Part shown: piece after piece, positions 1 through 8,835 of the stretch
Layout: each line of letters begins with the position of its first letter
Numbering within the stretch: position 1 is the stretch's first letter
Assembly: GCA_965233625.1 (NCBI GenBank)
Contig: OZ247499.1
Coordinates: 5,580,001-5,644,000 of the forward strand
Direction: 5' to 3'
DNA from: G965233625 sp965233625
GTDB lineage: Bacteria; Planctomycetota; Planctomycetia; Pirellulales; Pirellulaceae
Length of the DNA: 64,000 nt
Notes under the pieces: model-generated
Told to the model about the DNA's origin: nothing
Database searches by the model: none
What the model saw: only the letters and a program-made list of their open reading frames with translations
Program-made: the position numbers and the translations under genes

Positions 1-372
1 TTGACTCATGATCCGATGATCGCCCCTATTAAATATGGCATTTAACAGCTTCCTCCGGCCGTGGGAGGTTGCGGGAGTGGCGAAGCAGGTTTGCTTCTGG
101 TGTGGTCCGCTGTTTCCATAGCCAACGGTCATGATTGGCGGTGGAAACCGGGCGCTGACTGGCGGGGTGCGTCCTTCGGCTGACGTTTCACGCAATATGG
201 TAAGGGGTGCGGGAAAGGATCAGCTGAGTTTTACAGGCTCTTGGCAACGCGTAAAACTGTTAGATAGCTTACTTAAATAAATGTCAAGTTGCGCGCACAT
301 TTGCTTCGCAAAAAACTGAAAAGCGTCTGCCCTTGAACTTGCTGGAAACCGCAAGAACGGTGTGAACCTGGT
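1..372. other. Gene-free left-edge region rich in nested hairpins; possible structured RNA
   Basis: No convincing ORF lies here. The stretch holds several strong inverted repeats in a row: CCTCC/GGAGG at 52-68; GAAGCA/TGCTTC at 82-97, enclosed by GCGG (71-74) and CCGC (107-110); a nested stem with outer arms GTTTCCA/TGGAAAC and inner arms GCCAA/TTGGC at 112-148; and AGTTTTAC/GTAAAACT at 227-258. Such dense pairing in about 210 nt suggests a structured RNA, on either strand. I could not match it to RNase P, SRP, 6S, tmRNA or a known riboswitch. It lies downstream of the minus-strand kinase gene, so part could be 3' UTR or terminator. Confidence 0.4.
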
Positions 373-3300
373 TTACGCTTTCAGATTCCGGGTCACGGTT
401 TCGATCAGTTTCAACGAGTCAATCGGCTTGGGCAGATAGTCCGTAAAGCCGAGGTCCAGCACCCGCTTGCGGGCGCCTTTCATCGCATCCGCCGTGAGCG
501 CGATCACAGGCGTATCAACGCCCTGGCGCCTTAACTCGGCGACGGCCTCGTCACCGCGCATCACGGGCATCTGCATGTCCATCAGCACCAGATCGAAGGG
601 CCGATCCGATTTACCGGCGGTTTCGATAGCCTCCAGCGCCTGTTGCCCGTTCTCTGCGACTTGCACTTCGCAGCCCGCCTTCTTCAGAAAATGCTCCGCC
701 ACAAAACGGACATCGCGGAGATCGTCCACAATGAGGATGCGGGCGTTAATTTCCTGCGGAGCGTTTTCCGGCGCCTTTGCCGTTGCTGATTTGCGGGCGC
801 CAGGTTTCATCTGGACGCGTTCGTTCACGGGGTGGACGGGCAGTTTTACGGTAAAAGTGCTGCCCACGCCCGGTTGGCTCTCGACACTGACTTCGCCCTT
901 CAACGCTTCCAGCAGGCGTTTGGTAATACTCAGCCCCAAGCCTGTGCCGCCAAACCGTTTGCTGATGGAGGAATCGGCCTGCGTGAACGGCTCAAACAGC
1001 ATTTTCACCCGGTCCGGCTCAATGCCGATGCCGTTGTCCTTCACATCAAAACGCAGGTGCGAATCTTTGCCGGCGTCCTTCAGTGTAACGGTCACCTGTA
1101 CATTGCCGCCGGGCGCGAATTTGATGGCGTTGGCAATCAGATTCACCAGCACCTGCCGCAATCGCGCCTGGTCTGTGCGGATGGTCACCGGCAGCGGTTC
1201 CGGGTAGCTGAATTCCAGTTGGGTTTCAGCGTCTGTGGCGCGTGTCTGCATTAAATGGTGAATGTCGCCCAGCAATGTTTCCAGGTCTGTCTCACTGCGT
1301 TCCAGCGACAGCTTGCCAGATTCGATGCGTGACAGGTCGAGGAGATCGTTCAGCAGCTTCAGCAGATAGCCGCCGTTACGCTGTATCGCGGCTAGATGTT
1401 CCAGGCTGTTAGGGTCTTTGATTTCCTTTTGCAGGATTTCTGTGAAACCCATGATGGCTGACATCGGCGTACGTAGCTCGTGGCTCATGTTGGCCAGGAA
1501 GCGGGTTTTTGCCTGGTTGGCCATCTCCGCCGTATCGCGTGCTTCGTGCAATTCTGCTTCTGTTTGCAGCCGCGAAGAGATGTCGACGAAAGTAATCACG
1601 GCGCCGTTCCACTCATCGTTGGCCAGCACCGGATGACACCAGTATTCAACCGGAAACGATGTTCCGCTGGCATGCCGGAAGCGTTCACCCGACTGGTTGA
1701 TCTGCTCTCCGGTTTTCAGGCATGACGTGAATGATTGAAGGATGGTTTTACTGCCGTCGCTGGCAGCCGGTTGAAGCATATCCAGGATAGGTTTCCCGGT
1801 TACTTCGCTCTCCTCCGTGAAGCCCAGCATTTGTAGTGCGGATGCATTGCAGAAGGTGCATTTGCCCTCAACGTCTACGCCGAAGATGCCTTCCGCCGTG
1901 GAATCGAGGAGCAGCCGGATCGTGCGTTCGCTTTCCTGAGATTCTTCCGCGATGCGCATGCGATCGCTGATATCGTTCTGAACGCCGACAAACCGGATGA
2001 CGCGTCCCTGTTCATTCCGCACGGGGGTGATGAACAGATCGTTCCAGAAAGTCTCTCCGTTCTTGCGGTAGTTAAGCAGCAATTCCCGGCAGGATTTGCC
2101 GGCTTCAATCGCCTCACGAATCGACTGAAGTTGCTCCTCGGCCGTCCTTTCGCCCTGCAGGAAACGGCAGTTCTTCCCGATAACTTCCTGGCGGTCGTAC
2201 CCGGTTAATTCCAGAAATCCGTCATTCACAAAGGTGATGGGATTGTCTTTCTGGTTGGGGTCGGTGATTACAATCCCGTTGCTGACAGACTCAATGGCGT
2301 TTTCCAGCAGGAAGCGGTGGGCGTCCGCCAGCCGCCGCGAGGTGATGTCGCGGATGGAAGCGAAGGCGAAAGATTCGCCGTCGAAATCGACCGGTGTCAA
2401 CGAGACTTCCACCGGGAAGGTGCTCTGATCGCGGCGCGTCAGCGAAGATTCGAAGAGCAGGCCGCCCTTGCGTTTCACCTCGGTCAACGTGTGCTGCACG
2501 GCATCTTCATCCATCTCTGCATCCAGTTGCGAGATGGCCATGCCGGTCAGTTCCTGCTGCGAATACTGGCTGCGTTTCTCCATCGCGTTGTTGCAATAGG
2601 TGACACGCCCGCTGGCGTCGATCAGCAGGTAGGCGTCAATCGCCTGATCCGCCATAAACTTGAAACGCGCCAGGTCCTGCTTCGTTTCAACAAACTCCTG
2701 CACATTAACCAGCGAGACAACGATCCCCTGAATGCGGCTGTCGGTCCAGTAAGGTAACGTCCGGCAGAGGTAGGCCACGCCGGCCACTCGCACCTCCCAC
2801 ACTTCTTCGCGCCGCGTTTTTAGCACGTTCCGCAGCCGTTTGATAAAGTCCGGATCCTCCACGCGGCCGGTGAAACTTTCGATACTGCGTCCGACGTCGT
2901 GCTGTTCCAGGAAGAAAATCCGGGCAGTTTCGGGCGTGAACCTTCGGATGTAGAGTTCTGTGTCGAGAAAGATTACACCGGCGCGGGTGGTCGCCAGCAG
3001 GTTAGCCATGTCGGCGTTGGCCTCGTCCAGTTCCGCGACGCGACGCTGATTCTCTGCATTGACCGTGTGCAGCTCTTCGTTAACGCTGTGCAGTTCCTCG
3101 TTGGTGCTCTGGAGCTCTTCGTTCGAGGCGACCATCTCTTCATTGGTCGCTTGAAGTTCTTCGTTGGAAGTCTCCAGTTCTTCAATGGTCGCCTGCAGAT
3201 TCTGCCGGCTCTGATCCAGTTCCTGCTCCAGGCTTTCGATCCGTGAAGCCGACGCTTCGTTGACGTTCAGTTCGCTGTACTCGCCCCCCGCTTCTGGCTC

Positions 3301-5247
3301 GACGGTGTCCTGGCTTTCAAACTGCACAATCAGACAGTCCGCGCGGCGGGCATCGACATGCAGCAGTTTCACATGCAGCATCAGTTCTTTGGTGTCATCC
3401 ACCGGATGCGGGATGCCTGTATAGCGGACCGGCTGCGAGTTTTTCCGCACATTCTGCAACGCGCCGGCGAGGGTCGTCTTTACGGCCGGGTAAATCACGT
3501 CCAGCAAATTGGTGGATGGCCGCCCGGCAGGCATCCGCAGGAACTGCTCGGCGCCGCGGAAAACGTGAATGATTTCGAATTTGTGATCCACCACCACACT
3601 GGGCGGCATGAATTCGTCGAGCAGCCGGTCATACAACGCCGACAGCGTATCTCTGGTGGTGCGCGGCGCAGAGTCTGCGACATTAACGGGGGAGAGTATC
3701 TGGCTGGATGTTGGCATACGCATCTCAAGCGGCAGCCGCACATCGCGGCGTTTGCGGTAAATCTTCCATTGGCTGTCGATCACATCGAACTCGTCGCCGA
3801 TTTCGCCGGGAGATTCGCTCGGCCCCAGGAAAAGAATGCCGTTCATTTTTAAGGCGAAATGAAACAGCGAAAGCGTTTTCCGTTGCGCAGGCTGACGGAA
3901 ATAGATCAGCAGGTTACGGCAGGTAACCATGTGCATCTGTGTAAAAGGCGGATCGCTGATCACATTGTGCGGCGCGAAGACGATGGACCTTCTCAAGCCC
4001 TCCTTAACCGCATAACCATCGCGGCGTTTTACAAAGTACCGTTCACGCCGCTCTGGCGAGAGATCCTCCAGCGCGCTAGCCGGATAGACACCGGCGGCGG
4101 CCACATTCAGAGAATCCTTGTGCGCATCGGTGGCGAAGATTTTGAAATCCAGATCGTTGCGGTCGCTCGCCTGCACAATCTCTGTCAGGATCATGGCCAG
4201 ACTGTATGCTTCTTCGCCTGTCGCGCATGCGCAGACCCACACACGCAGCGTTTCTCCTATGACATGCTGCAACATGTCCGGCAGGATCTCTTTTTCCAGC
4301 CGCGTAAAAGCTTCGGCGTCGCGGAAAAACTTAGTGACGCCGATCAGCAGGTCTTTGTAGAGGTGGCTTAATTCCTCGCCATTGATGGCCAGATCTTCCA
4401 GATAAGTATCAATGTCCGCGTAGTTGCCCAATTCAATCCGCCGCTGCACCCGCCGGCTGACAGTCGTGGACTTGTAGTTGGAAAAGTCAATCTTGTGAAC
4501 CTTCTGAAGCAGATCAAAAATCTTCGTCAGCCCATGCTTCTCAATCTCTTCGACCTGTGTGGCGTCGATGTCTTTGACAGGTTCACCTTCAATGGCGTAC
4601 AGCCGGAGCGCTTCGCCAATAGCCTCCGGGGCCAGCACCATGCTCACATGCCCGGTGTCACGTGCGTTGATGGGCATCGCATCGAAGCGGCAGGTTTCAG
4701 GCTCCTGAGAGACGGCAAGTCCACCGTTTTCGCTGATGTCAATCACACCACGCGATCCGTCGCTGCCTGTGCCGCTGAGAACCACACCGATGGCGAAACG
4801 ACCAGCGTCCTGCGCCAGGGCGCGGAAAAACTGATCAATCGGATGCGAAAGAATCTTCTGCGGAGACCGTTCCGTTAACAGCAGTCTGCCATTGCTGATC
4901 ACCATCTCTTTCTTGGGCGGAATCAGATAGATGTGGTTGGGCTCCACTACCACCCCGTCCGTCACAACCTCGACGGGAATGCTGGTCACCCGCGCCAGCA
5001 GACGGTCCATGTGGCTTTTGAAATCGGGCGACAGATGCTGCACCACCACAAACGACATGCCACAGTCTTCGGGCACGTTCTGAAACATCTTCTCCAGAGC
5101 TTCCAGACCGCCAGCTGAAGCGCCGACCCCGACAATATAGTGGTTGCAGCCCTCTTCGCCCTGCTCAAGCGCATCGGTGGCGTCTGGCTCGGAGGCTTGC
5201 GTACTCTGGTTGTCGTCTGGACATGGGGTTGGATTTTGCTGGTCCAT
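373..5247 (-). CDS. CheB-CheR-PAS-LOV-PAS hybrid sensor histidine kinase
   Basis: A 1624-residue, apparently soluble multidomain signalling protein. Domains in order: CheB methylesterase (about 36-225; GASAGG with Ser44, His71, Asp163), CheR methyltransferase (about 240-500; CATGEEAYS SAM motif), a heptad-rich coiled coil (about 670-740, repeated NEEL units), a first PAS (about 750-850), a second PAS (about 865-970), a LOV-type PAS (about 985-1097; GKNCRFLQG with candidate flavin-adduct Cys1027), a further PAS (about 1110-1225), HisKA (SHELRTP, His1256), HATPase (NLIANAIKFAP, DNGIGI, GGTGLGL) and a receiver (DLVLMDMQMP, Asp1557). CheB-CheR-PAS fusions usually act as stress or light sensors rather than in chemotaxis. 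It is divergent from the ANTAR pair, which may be its output. All catalytic motifs look intact. ATG start at 5247. Confidence 0.93.
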   Translation of the reverse strand: MDQQNPTPCPDDNQSTQASEPDATDALEQGEEGCNHYIVGVGASAGGLEALEKMFQNVPEDCGMSFVVVQHLSPDFKSHMDRLLARVTSIPVEVVTDGVVVEPNHIYLIPPKKEMVISNGRLLLTERSPQKILSHPIDQFFRALAQDAGRFAIGVVLSGTGSDGSRGVIDISENGGLAVSQEPETCRFDAMPINARDTGHVSMVLAPEAIGEALRLYAIEGEPVKDIDATQVEEIEKHGLTKIFDLLQKVHKIDFSNYKSTTVSRRVQRRIELGNYADIDTYLEDLAINGEELSHLYKDLLIGVTKFFRDAEAFTRLEKEILPDMLQHVIGETLRVWVCACATGEEAYSLAMILTEIVQASDRNDLDFKIFATDAHKDSLNVAAAGVYPASALEDLSPERRERYFVKRRDGYAVKEGLRRSIVFAPHNVISDPPFTQMHMVTCRNLLIYFRQPAQRKTLSLFHFALKMNGILFLGPSESPGEIGDEFDVIDSQWKIYRKRRDVRLPLEMRMPTSSQILSPVNVADSAPRTTRDTLSALYDRLLDEFMPPSVVVDHKFEIIHVFRGAEQFLRMPAGRPSTNLLDVIYPAVKTTLAGALQNVRKNSQPVRYTGIPHPVDDTKELMLHVKLLHVDARRADCLIVQFESQDTVEPEAGGEYSELNVNEASASRIESLEQELDQSRQNLQATIEELETSNEELQATNEEMVASNEELQSTNEELHSVNEELHTVNAENQRRVAELDEANADMANLLATTRAGVIFLDTELYIRRFTPETARIFFLEQHDVGRSIESFTGRVEDPDFIKRLRNVLKTRREEVWEVRVAGVAYLCRTLPYWTDSRIQGIVVSLVNVQEFVETKQDLARFKFMADQAIDAYLLIDASGRVTYCNNAMEKRSQYSQQELTGMAISQLDAEMDEDAVQHTLTEVKRKGGLLFESSLTRRDQSTFPVEVSLTPVDFDGESFAFASIRDITSRRLADAHRFLLENAIESVSNGIVITDPNQKDNPITFVNDGFLELTGYDRQEVIGKNCRFLQGERTAEEQLQSIREAIEAGKSCRELLLNYRKNGETFWNDLFITPVRNEQGRVIRFVGVQNDISDRMRIAEESQESERTIRLLLDSTAEGIFGVDVEGKCTFCNASALQMLGFTEESEVTGKPILDMLQPAASDGSKTILQSFTSCLKTGEQINQSGERFRHASGTSFPVEYWCHPVLANDEWNGAVITFVDISSRLQTEAELHEARDTAEMANQAKTRFLANMSHELRTPMSAIMGFTEILQKEIKDPNSLEHLAAIQRNGGYLLKLLNDLLDLSRIESGKLSLERSETDLETLLGDIHHLMQTRATDAETQLEFSYPEPLPVTIRTDQARLRQVLVNLIANAIKFAPGGNVQVTVTLKDAGKDSHLRFDVKDNGIGIEPDRVKMLFEPFTQADSSISKRFGGTGLGLSITKRLLEALKGEVSVESQPGVGSTFTVKLPVHPVNERVQMKPGARKSATAKAPENAPQEINARILIVDDLRDVRFVAEHFLKKAGCEVQVAENGQQALEAIETAGKSDRPFDLVLMDMQMPVMRGDEAVAELRRQGVDTPVIALTADAMKGARKRVLDLGFTDYLPKPIDSLKLIETVTRNLKA

Positions 5248-5502
5248 TAAGCAGCCCTTAAGACCGGCTATTCAGACGCAAACTTCCGTGAGCCATGCGC
5301 CTATGAAACATGGATAGAGTTCATACCATTCGCGGATTATTCACCACGACGTCGCGAAAGGCAGCCATAGGCTTTCGAGAGTCCCACTATTGTATCGCAG
5401 TAGATAATTGGGGCAATCCCTTAAAACTGCAATATTGTTTAGTAAGGGCACGTAATTCGCTGTCTTCAGGGTCATTGTCACAAATTCCTGTGGAACAGAA
5501 CG

Positions 5503-5982
5503 ATGGTGAAACCAGAGAGCACAAACGACACAGCGCGGGATCTGAATCTGTCGATTTACCTGGCGCTTGGCGACGAGCAGGAATGCAATGTTGTTGCCGC
5601 CACTCTCGAGCAATTGACGCACCATGTTGTGTTCCACACCAATTCTGGCAAAGAGATGCTGGTGAAATGTTTGAACCAGACGCCTGATGTCGCCATCGTG
5701 GGCCCGGGGCTGACGGGTATGAGCTGCTACGAACTGCTCAACCAGATGAGCCAGAAAGTCGATTGCCCGGCCATTGCTTTGGTTCCGGCCTCAGAACTGG
5801 ACCGTGCCAGGCGGCTGATGCAAGACGACCTGATGGGCATCCTTGTGCAGCCCACCACGCGCAACCACCTGCGGCCCTCGATCTATCTGGCGCGGCGCCG
5901 GTATGCAGAGAAAAAGGGCCTTATGCAGCAAGTTGATGATCTGGAACGGGCGCTTGAAAGCATGGAAGGACGCGTGGGGTAG
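5503..5982 (+). CDS. Stand-alone pseudo-receiver protein of the ANTAR-regulator type
   Basis: 159 residues resembling the N-terminal receiver half of ANTAR antiterminators, ending in a short coiled helix (about 135-155) without a complete ANTAR domain. The position of the phosphoacceptor Asp is Gly67 (PDVAIVGPGLTGM), so classical phosphorylation looks impossible. The next gene starts 6 bp after the stop and encodes a homologous receiver plus a complete ANTAR domain, so the two are almost certainly co-transcribed and may heterodimerise through the helix. The ATG at 5503 follows a weak GGAACAG. The gene is divergent from the large LOV/CheB/CheR kinase. The partner function is inferred from context only. 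Confidence 0.75.
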   Translation: MVKPESTNDTARDLNLSIYLALGDEQECNVVAATLEQLTHHVVFHTNSGKEMLVKCLNQTPDVAIVGPGLTGMSCYELLNQMSQKVDCPAIALVPASELDRARRLMQDDLMGILVQPTTRNHLRPSIYLARRRYAEKKGLMQQVDDLERALESMEGRVG

Positions 5983-5988
5983 GCTGTC

Positions 5989-6615
5989 ATGGCAAAGGAC
6001 TTAGCAGAGCCGCGCACGATTCATCTTGGCTGCGGCGATAAACAGACCCGCAACATCCTAGAGACGCTTCTGGTTTCGCTGAATCATCAGATGCTGGTCT
6101 CGACAGCGTCTGGACGGGAGTTGATTGACCGCAGCACATCCCATCCGCCCGACCTGCTGATTGCGACGCCGTATCTTGAAGATATGGATGGTATCGAAGC
6201 TCTGATCCGCATTGGAGAATTAGAGCCACGGCCCTCTATCGTGATTGCCAGAAGCGACGACCTGGACGCGGTGGAACGCGCCATGGAAGATCATGTGATG
6301 GCGTACCTGGTGATGCCCGTTACGCGCGAGGATATCCAGCCGGCTATCTATCTGGCCGAGCGGCAGTTTGAACATCTGCAGGGCTTAAGGCGTAAGGTCT
6401 GCGAACTTGAAACCGACCTGGAGAACCGCAAAATCATCGAACGCGCCAAAGGCATCGTCATGAAACAGCGGGGCTTTACTGAAACGCAGGCCCATCGTTT
6501 CCTGCAAGCCACATCGCGTGAAACACGCCGCAAACTGATCGATATTGCACGTACGATCGTTTCCGCCGCGGACCTTGTCGGCGGAGCCGGGGGCCAGGCA
6601 CGCGGCGACATCTAA
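5989..6615 (+). CDS. ANTAR-domain RNA-binding antiterminator with degenerate receiver
   Basis: 208 residues. Residues about 10-120 form a receiver-like fold, and about 125-190 form an ANTAR domain recognisable by the linker helix and ERAKGIVMKQRGFTETQAH, followed by the second and third helices. ANTAR proteins bind paired hexaloop hairpins in nascent RNA and prevent termination, as in NasR, NasT, AmiR and EutV. The usual phosphoacceptor Asp is Thr60 (PDLLIATPYLEDMDG), so activation is probably not by Asp phosphorylation and may depend on dimerisation with the upstream pseudo-receiver. The ATG at 5989 is six bases after the upstream stop. No target hairpin pair was identified with confidence in this window. 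Confidence 0.88.
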   Translation: MAKDLAEPRTIHLGCGDKQTRNILETLLVSLNHQMLVSTASGRELIDRSTSHPPDLLIATPYLEDMDGIEALIRIGELEPRPSIVIARSDDLDAVERAMEDHVMAYLVMPVTREDIQPAIYLAERQFEHLQGLRRKVCELETDLENRKIIERAKGIVMKQRGFTETQAHRFLQATSRETRRKLIDIARTIVSAADLVGGAGGQARGDI

Positions 6616-6623
6616 ACCACATC

Positions 6624-6650
6624 CAACGCAGCGGCATGTTGGCTGCGTTG
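6624..6650. terminator. Hairpin between convergent genes
   Basis: Perfect 9-bp arms CAACGCAGC (6624-6632) and GCTGCGTTG (6642-6650) with a 9-nt loop, just downstream of the ANTAR gene and upstream of the end of the Hsp20 gene. There is no long T-run on either side, so termination is a guess from position. Confidence 0.45.
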
Positions 6651-6704
6651 CACCTGTCTTACGATCCCGTCTGAACATTGAGTCAGAGCTTCGCTAACGC
6701 AGCT

Positions 6705-7121
6705 CTAAGCGTTGCTGTTCACGCGGGCTTTCTTCTGCAGCACGATCGTCAACAAGCCGCCAGCAAATTCGACATCGGCGGATTCTTCACAGACATCTGC
6801 CGGCAGACGCATCGTCTGACGCACCACCGATAGCCGCTCGCAGAACGCGTCTTGCCGGTCCATGTCGCGGTTGGCGGCGATGGTCAGCATGCCATCCTGA
6901 ATGGTCACCCCCAAGTCATCGTGGGCAAAGCCCGGCAGCTCAGCCTCATAGGCAACCTGATCTGGTTCGTTACGCACCATCACCGGGCAGCGTGCAATTT
7001 CGCCGTAACTTCGTGGACTTGGGCGGCGGAGGCGAGGCGCTGAAAAGCGTTCTGCCTGTCGCGGTCCTGCCATCGCGGGCGGGGCGGATTCCATTGGGGG
7101 AAGATTCGCGTCACTAATCAT
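6705..7121 (-). CDS. Hsp20/alpha-crystallin family small heat-shock protein
   Basis: The 138-residue form starts at the ATG at 7121; an upstream in-frame extension to 7358 lacks protein-like character. The C-terminal 90 residues form an alpha-crystallin domain: YEAELPGFAHDDLGVTIQDG, the ERLSVVRQTMRLP strand and the signature-like ADVEFAGGLLTIVLQKK, where A-x-x-x-n-G-v-L is expected. The N-terminal 45 residues are proline- and arginine-rich and probably disordered. These proteins are ATP-independent holdases that bind unfolding proteins. The usual I-x-I C-terminal oligomerisation motif is not evident. It is the first gene left of the Sbn-like cassette, separated by 226 bp, so it is probably independent. 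Confidence 0.82.
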   Translation of the reverse strand: MISDANLPPMESAPPAMAGPRQAERFSAPRLRRPSPRSYGEIARCPVMVRNEPDQVAYEAELPGFAHDDLGVTIQDGMLTIAANRDMDRQDAFCERLSVVRQTMRLPADVCEESADVEFAGGLLTIVLQKKARVNSNA

Positions 7122-7347
7122 CGTGGGTACCGTGAAGGATATTGGTTTGAAGTTAAAGGCGTACCAAGTAGAAGCAAAATCCGCGCCATTTGCGTTTGGA
7201 ATAAATACCGCTGTATTGCGCCGGCAAGTGCTTGATGCAGCGACGCGGCCTGGCCGGTCAGCCGCCCTATTGATCGCGTAGTGACCAGACGGGCGTTGCT
7301 GCACGCGTGAAGCACGAATCGCACTTAGGGTGGAATGCGACGCCGCT

Positions 7348-8835
7348 CTAAAGATCAATGGCGTCGAGCCGCGGCGTCGCGTCTTCTTCCAGCACCAGGT
7401 TCTTTGCCAGCGGAAACTGGTGCGAACGGCTTTCGAGAAAATGCATCAGATAGCCGGCCGTGTTGGGCAGCACCACCAGGTCGCCACGGGCGATGCCTGC
7501 CGGAAACCGGAGTTTGCGGAGCAGTATCAGTTCGGATTCCGTGCAGTAAGCACCAACGAGATAGCCCTCGCTGGCAGCCGGGCGGTCACCGCCTTGCGGG
7601 ATGACGATCGGATCGACAAGAAAGTCGTCACTGGAAGTACGGCACTGCGTGCGGTTCATGGCGAGGCCGATAAACTGCTCGCCGCTTGGATGCTGTTTGC
7701 AGAACTCCACCGTCGCGACGGTCATTCCGCAACCATCCAGCACGCTGCGGCCCGGCTCGCATCGCAGTTGAAGATTTCTCTGGCGGATGCCTGCGGCAAT
7801 CGTTCCGGCGCCTGCCGGGGAATCGAGAACTTTCTGCAGCCACCCGGCGCGGACCAGATGTTGAAAGTAGGGATAACAGTTGCGTTTACCATGCAGCTTT
7901 CCATCCACCTGGATGAAGCCGAGTCCGTGATTGCGGTATGTCAGCGGTTCGCGGCGTCCCAGGACCGCTTCCCCGTGCTGCTGCCAGAACGCATTCCAAG
8001 CGGATTCATCCTGCAGGTAGCACATCGGCAGGCCGCCGCCGATATCTACAAACGCTGGGTTGTGACCGGCTGTGCGCAAGCGATCTACCAATTCCAGGCA
8101 CTGCCGGATTGCCGACGCCCGCTGCCCGGAGCAGTAGCCATCCAGGTGAAAGTGCAGACCAGCGATTTGCAGATTATCCGTTGCCGGCGATGCAAAGTAT
8201 TGCTGAACCACTGCGTCAATCGCATCGATATCAAATCCAAAACGGGAAAAGAGCTTCTCACCCTCATGCTGGAAACCGCTTACACGCAGCGCAATGCGGA
8301 CCGGCACACGCTGTTGCTGGATCACGCTGCGAAGCAGTTTAATTTCGTCCTCGTTGTCTACCGCGATAACAACCTGATTGACCACACAGGTGGTGATTAA
8401 CGACGCGCTTTTGACGGCTGCGGTGCAGATGATATTGCAACCGGGTACACCGCGTTGGAGCACCTGTTGCAGCTCGACTTCGCTTGCCACATCGATGCCC
8501 GCGCCCGCTGCGGCGGCAGCGTCGACAAACGCCAGGCACTTATTGGCTTTGCGGGCGAAATAGACCTGGAAATCTAGACGCTGGCTACCGGCGACTTCGT
8601 TGAGTTCTGCCAGGTTACGAGTGAAGGGCGCTGTTGAAAGCAGATTGAGCGGAGAGCTGTATCTCTCTATCCAGGTAGGCAGCGATGGGTTTTGCATCGC
8701 TTGGATCTGCCATGGTTCCAGCCGCGCTTCGAGAGGCGGTTCACCATGACAATAGGCGCGAATCTGACGACCCGCCGTCGTACCGGCAGGCGTTGCGTTG
8801 GCCAGGGCCACCGGGTGCATGTGCGTCTGTTTCAT
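7348..8835 (-). CDS. Fold-III PLP-dependent decarboxylase (Y4yA/SbnH/DAP-decarboxylase-like)
   Basis: 495 residues from the ATG at 8835, which overlaps the stop of the upstream FAD gene by 4 bp (ATGA). It is an alanine-racemase-fold decarboxylase of the ornithine/diaminopimelate/arginine group: FARKANKC with the PLP lysine, HFHLDGY, the GGGLP phosphate loop, CEPGRS, GAYCTESE with the second-subunit cysteine, and NTAGY near the C-terminus. It is longer than a typical LysA (about 420) and sits in an operon with an SbnA-like enzyme, so a natural-product building-block decarboxylase is more likely than lysine synthesis. The actual substrate is not visible. Confidence 0.82.
   Translation of the reverse strand: MKQTHMHPVALANATPAGTTAGRQIRAYCHGEPPLEARLEPWQIQAMQNPSLPTWIERYSSPLNLLSTAPFTRNLAELNEVAGSQRLDFQVYFARKANKCLAFVDAAAAAGAGIDVASEVELQQVLQRGVPGCNIICTAAVKSASLITTCVVNQVVIAVDNEDEIKLLRSVIQQQRVPVRIALRVSGFQHEGEKLFSRFGFDIDAIDAVVQQYFASPATDNLQIAGLHFHLDGYCSGQRASAIRQCLELVDRLRTAGHNPAFVDIGGGLPMCYLQDESAWNAFWQQHGEAVLGRREPLTYRNHGLGFIQVDGKLHGKRNCYPYFQHLVRAGWLQKVLDSPAGAGTIAAGIRQRNLQLRCEPGRSVLDGCGMTVATVEFCKQHPSGEQFIGLAMNRTQCRTSSDDFLVDPIVIPQGGDRPAASEGYLVGAYCTESELILLRKLRFPAGIARGDLVVLPNTAGYLMHFLESRSHQFPLAKNLVLEEDATPRLDAIDL

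Noticed and set aside
1..260. Possible RNase P, SRP, 6S or cobalamin riboswitch in the left-edge hairpin region
   Set aside because: Characteristic conserved segments (RNase P GAGGAAAGTCC, SRP GGAAGG loop, cobalamin boxes) were not found. Left as unassigned structured region.
7330..8400. Plus-strand ORF of 356 codons antisense to the decarboxylase
   Set aside because: The decarboxylase reading on the minus strand has all PLP-binding motifs. The plus-strand frame is a shadow.
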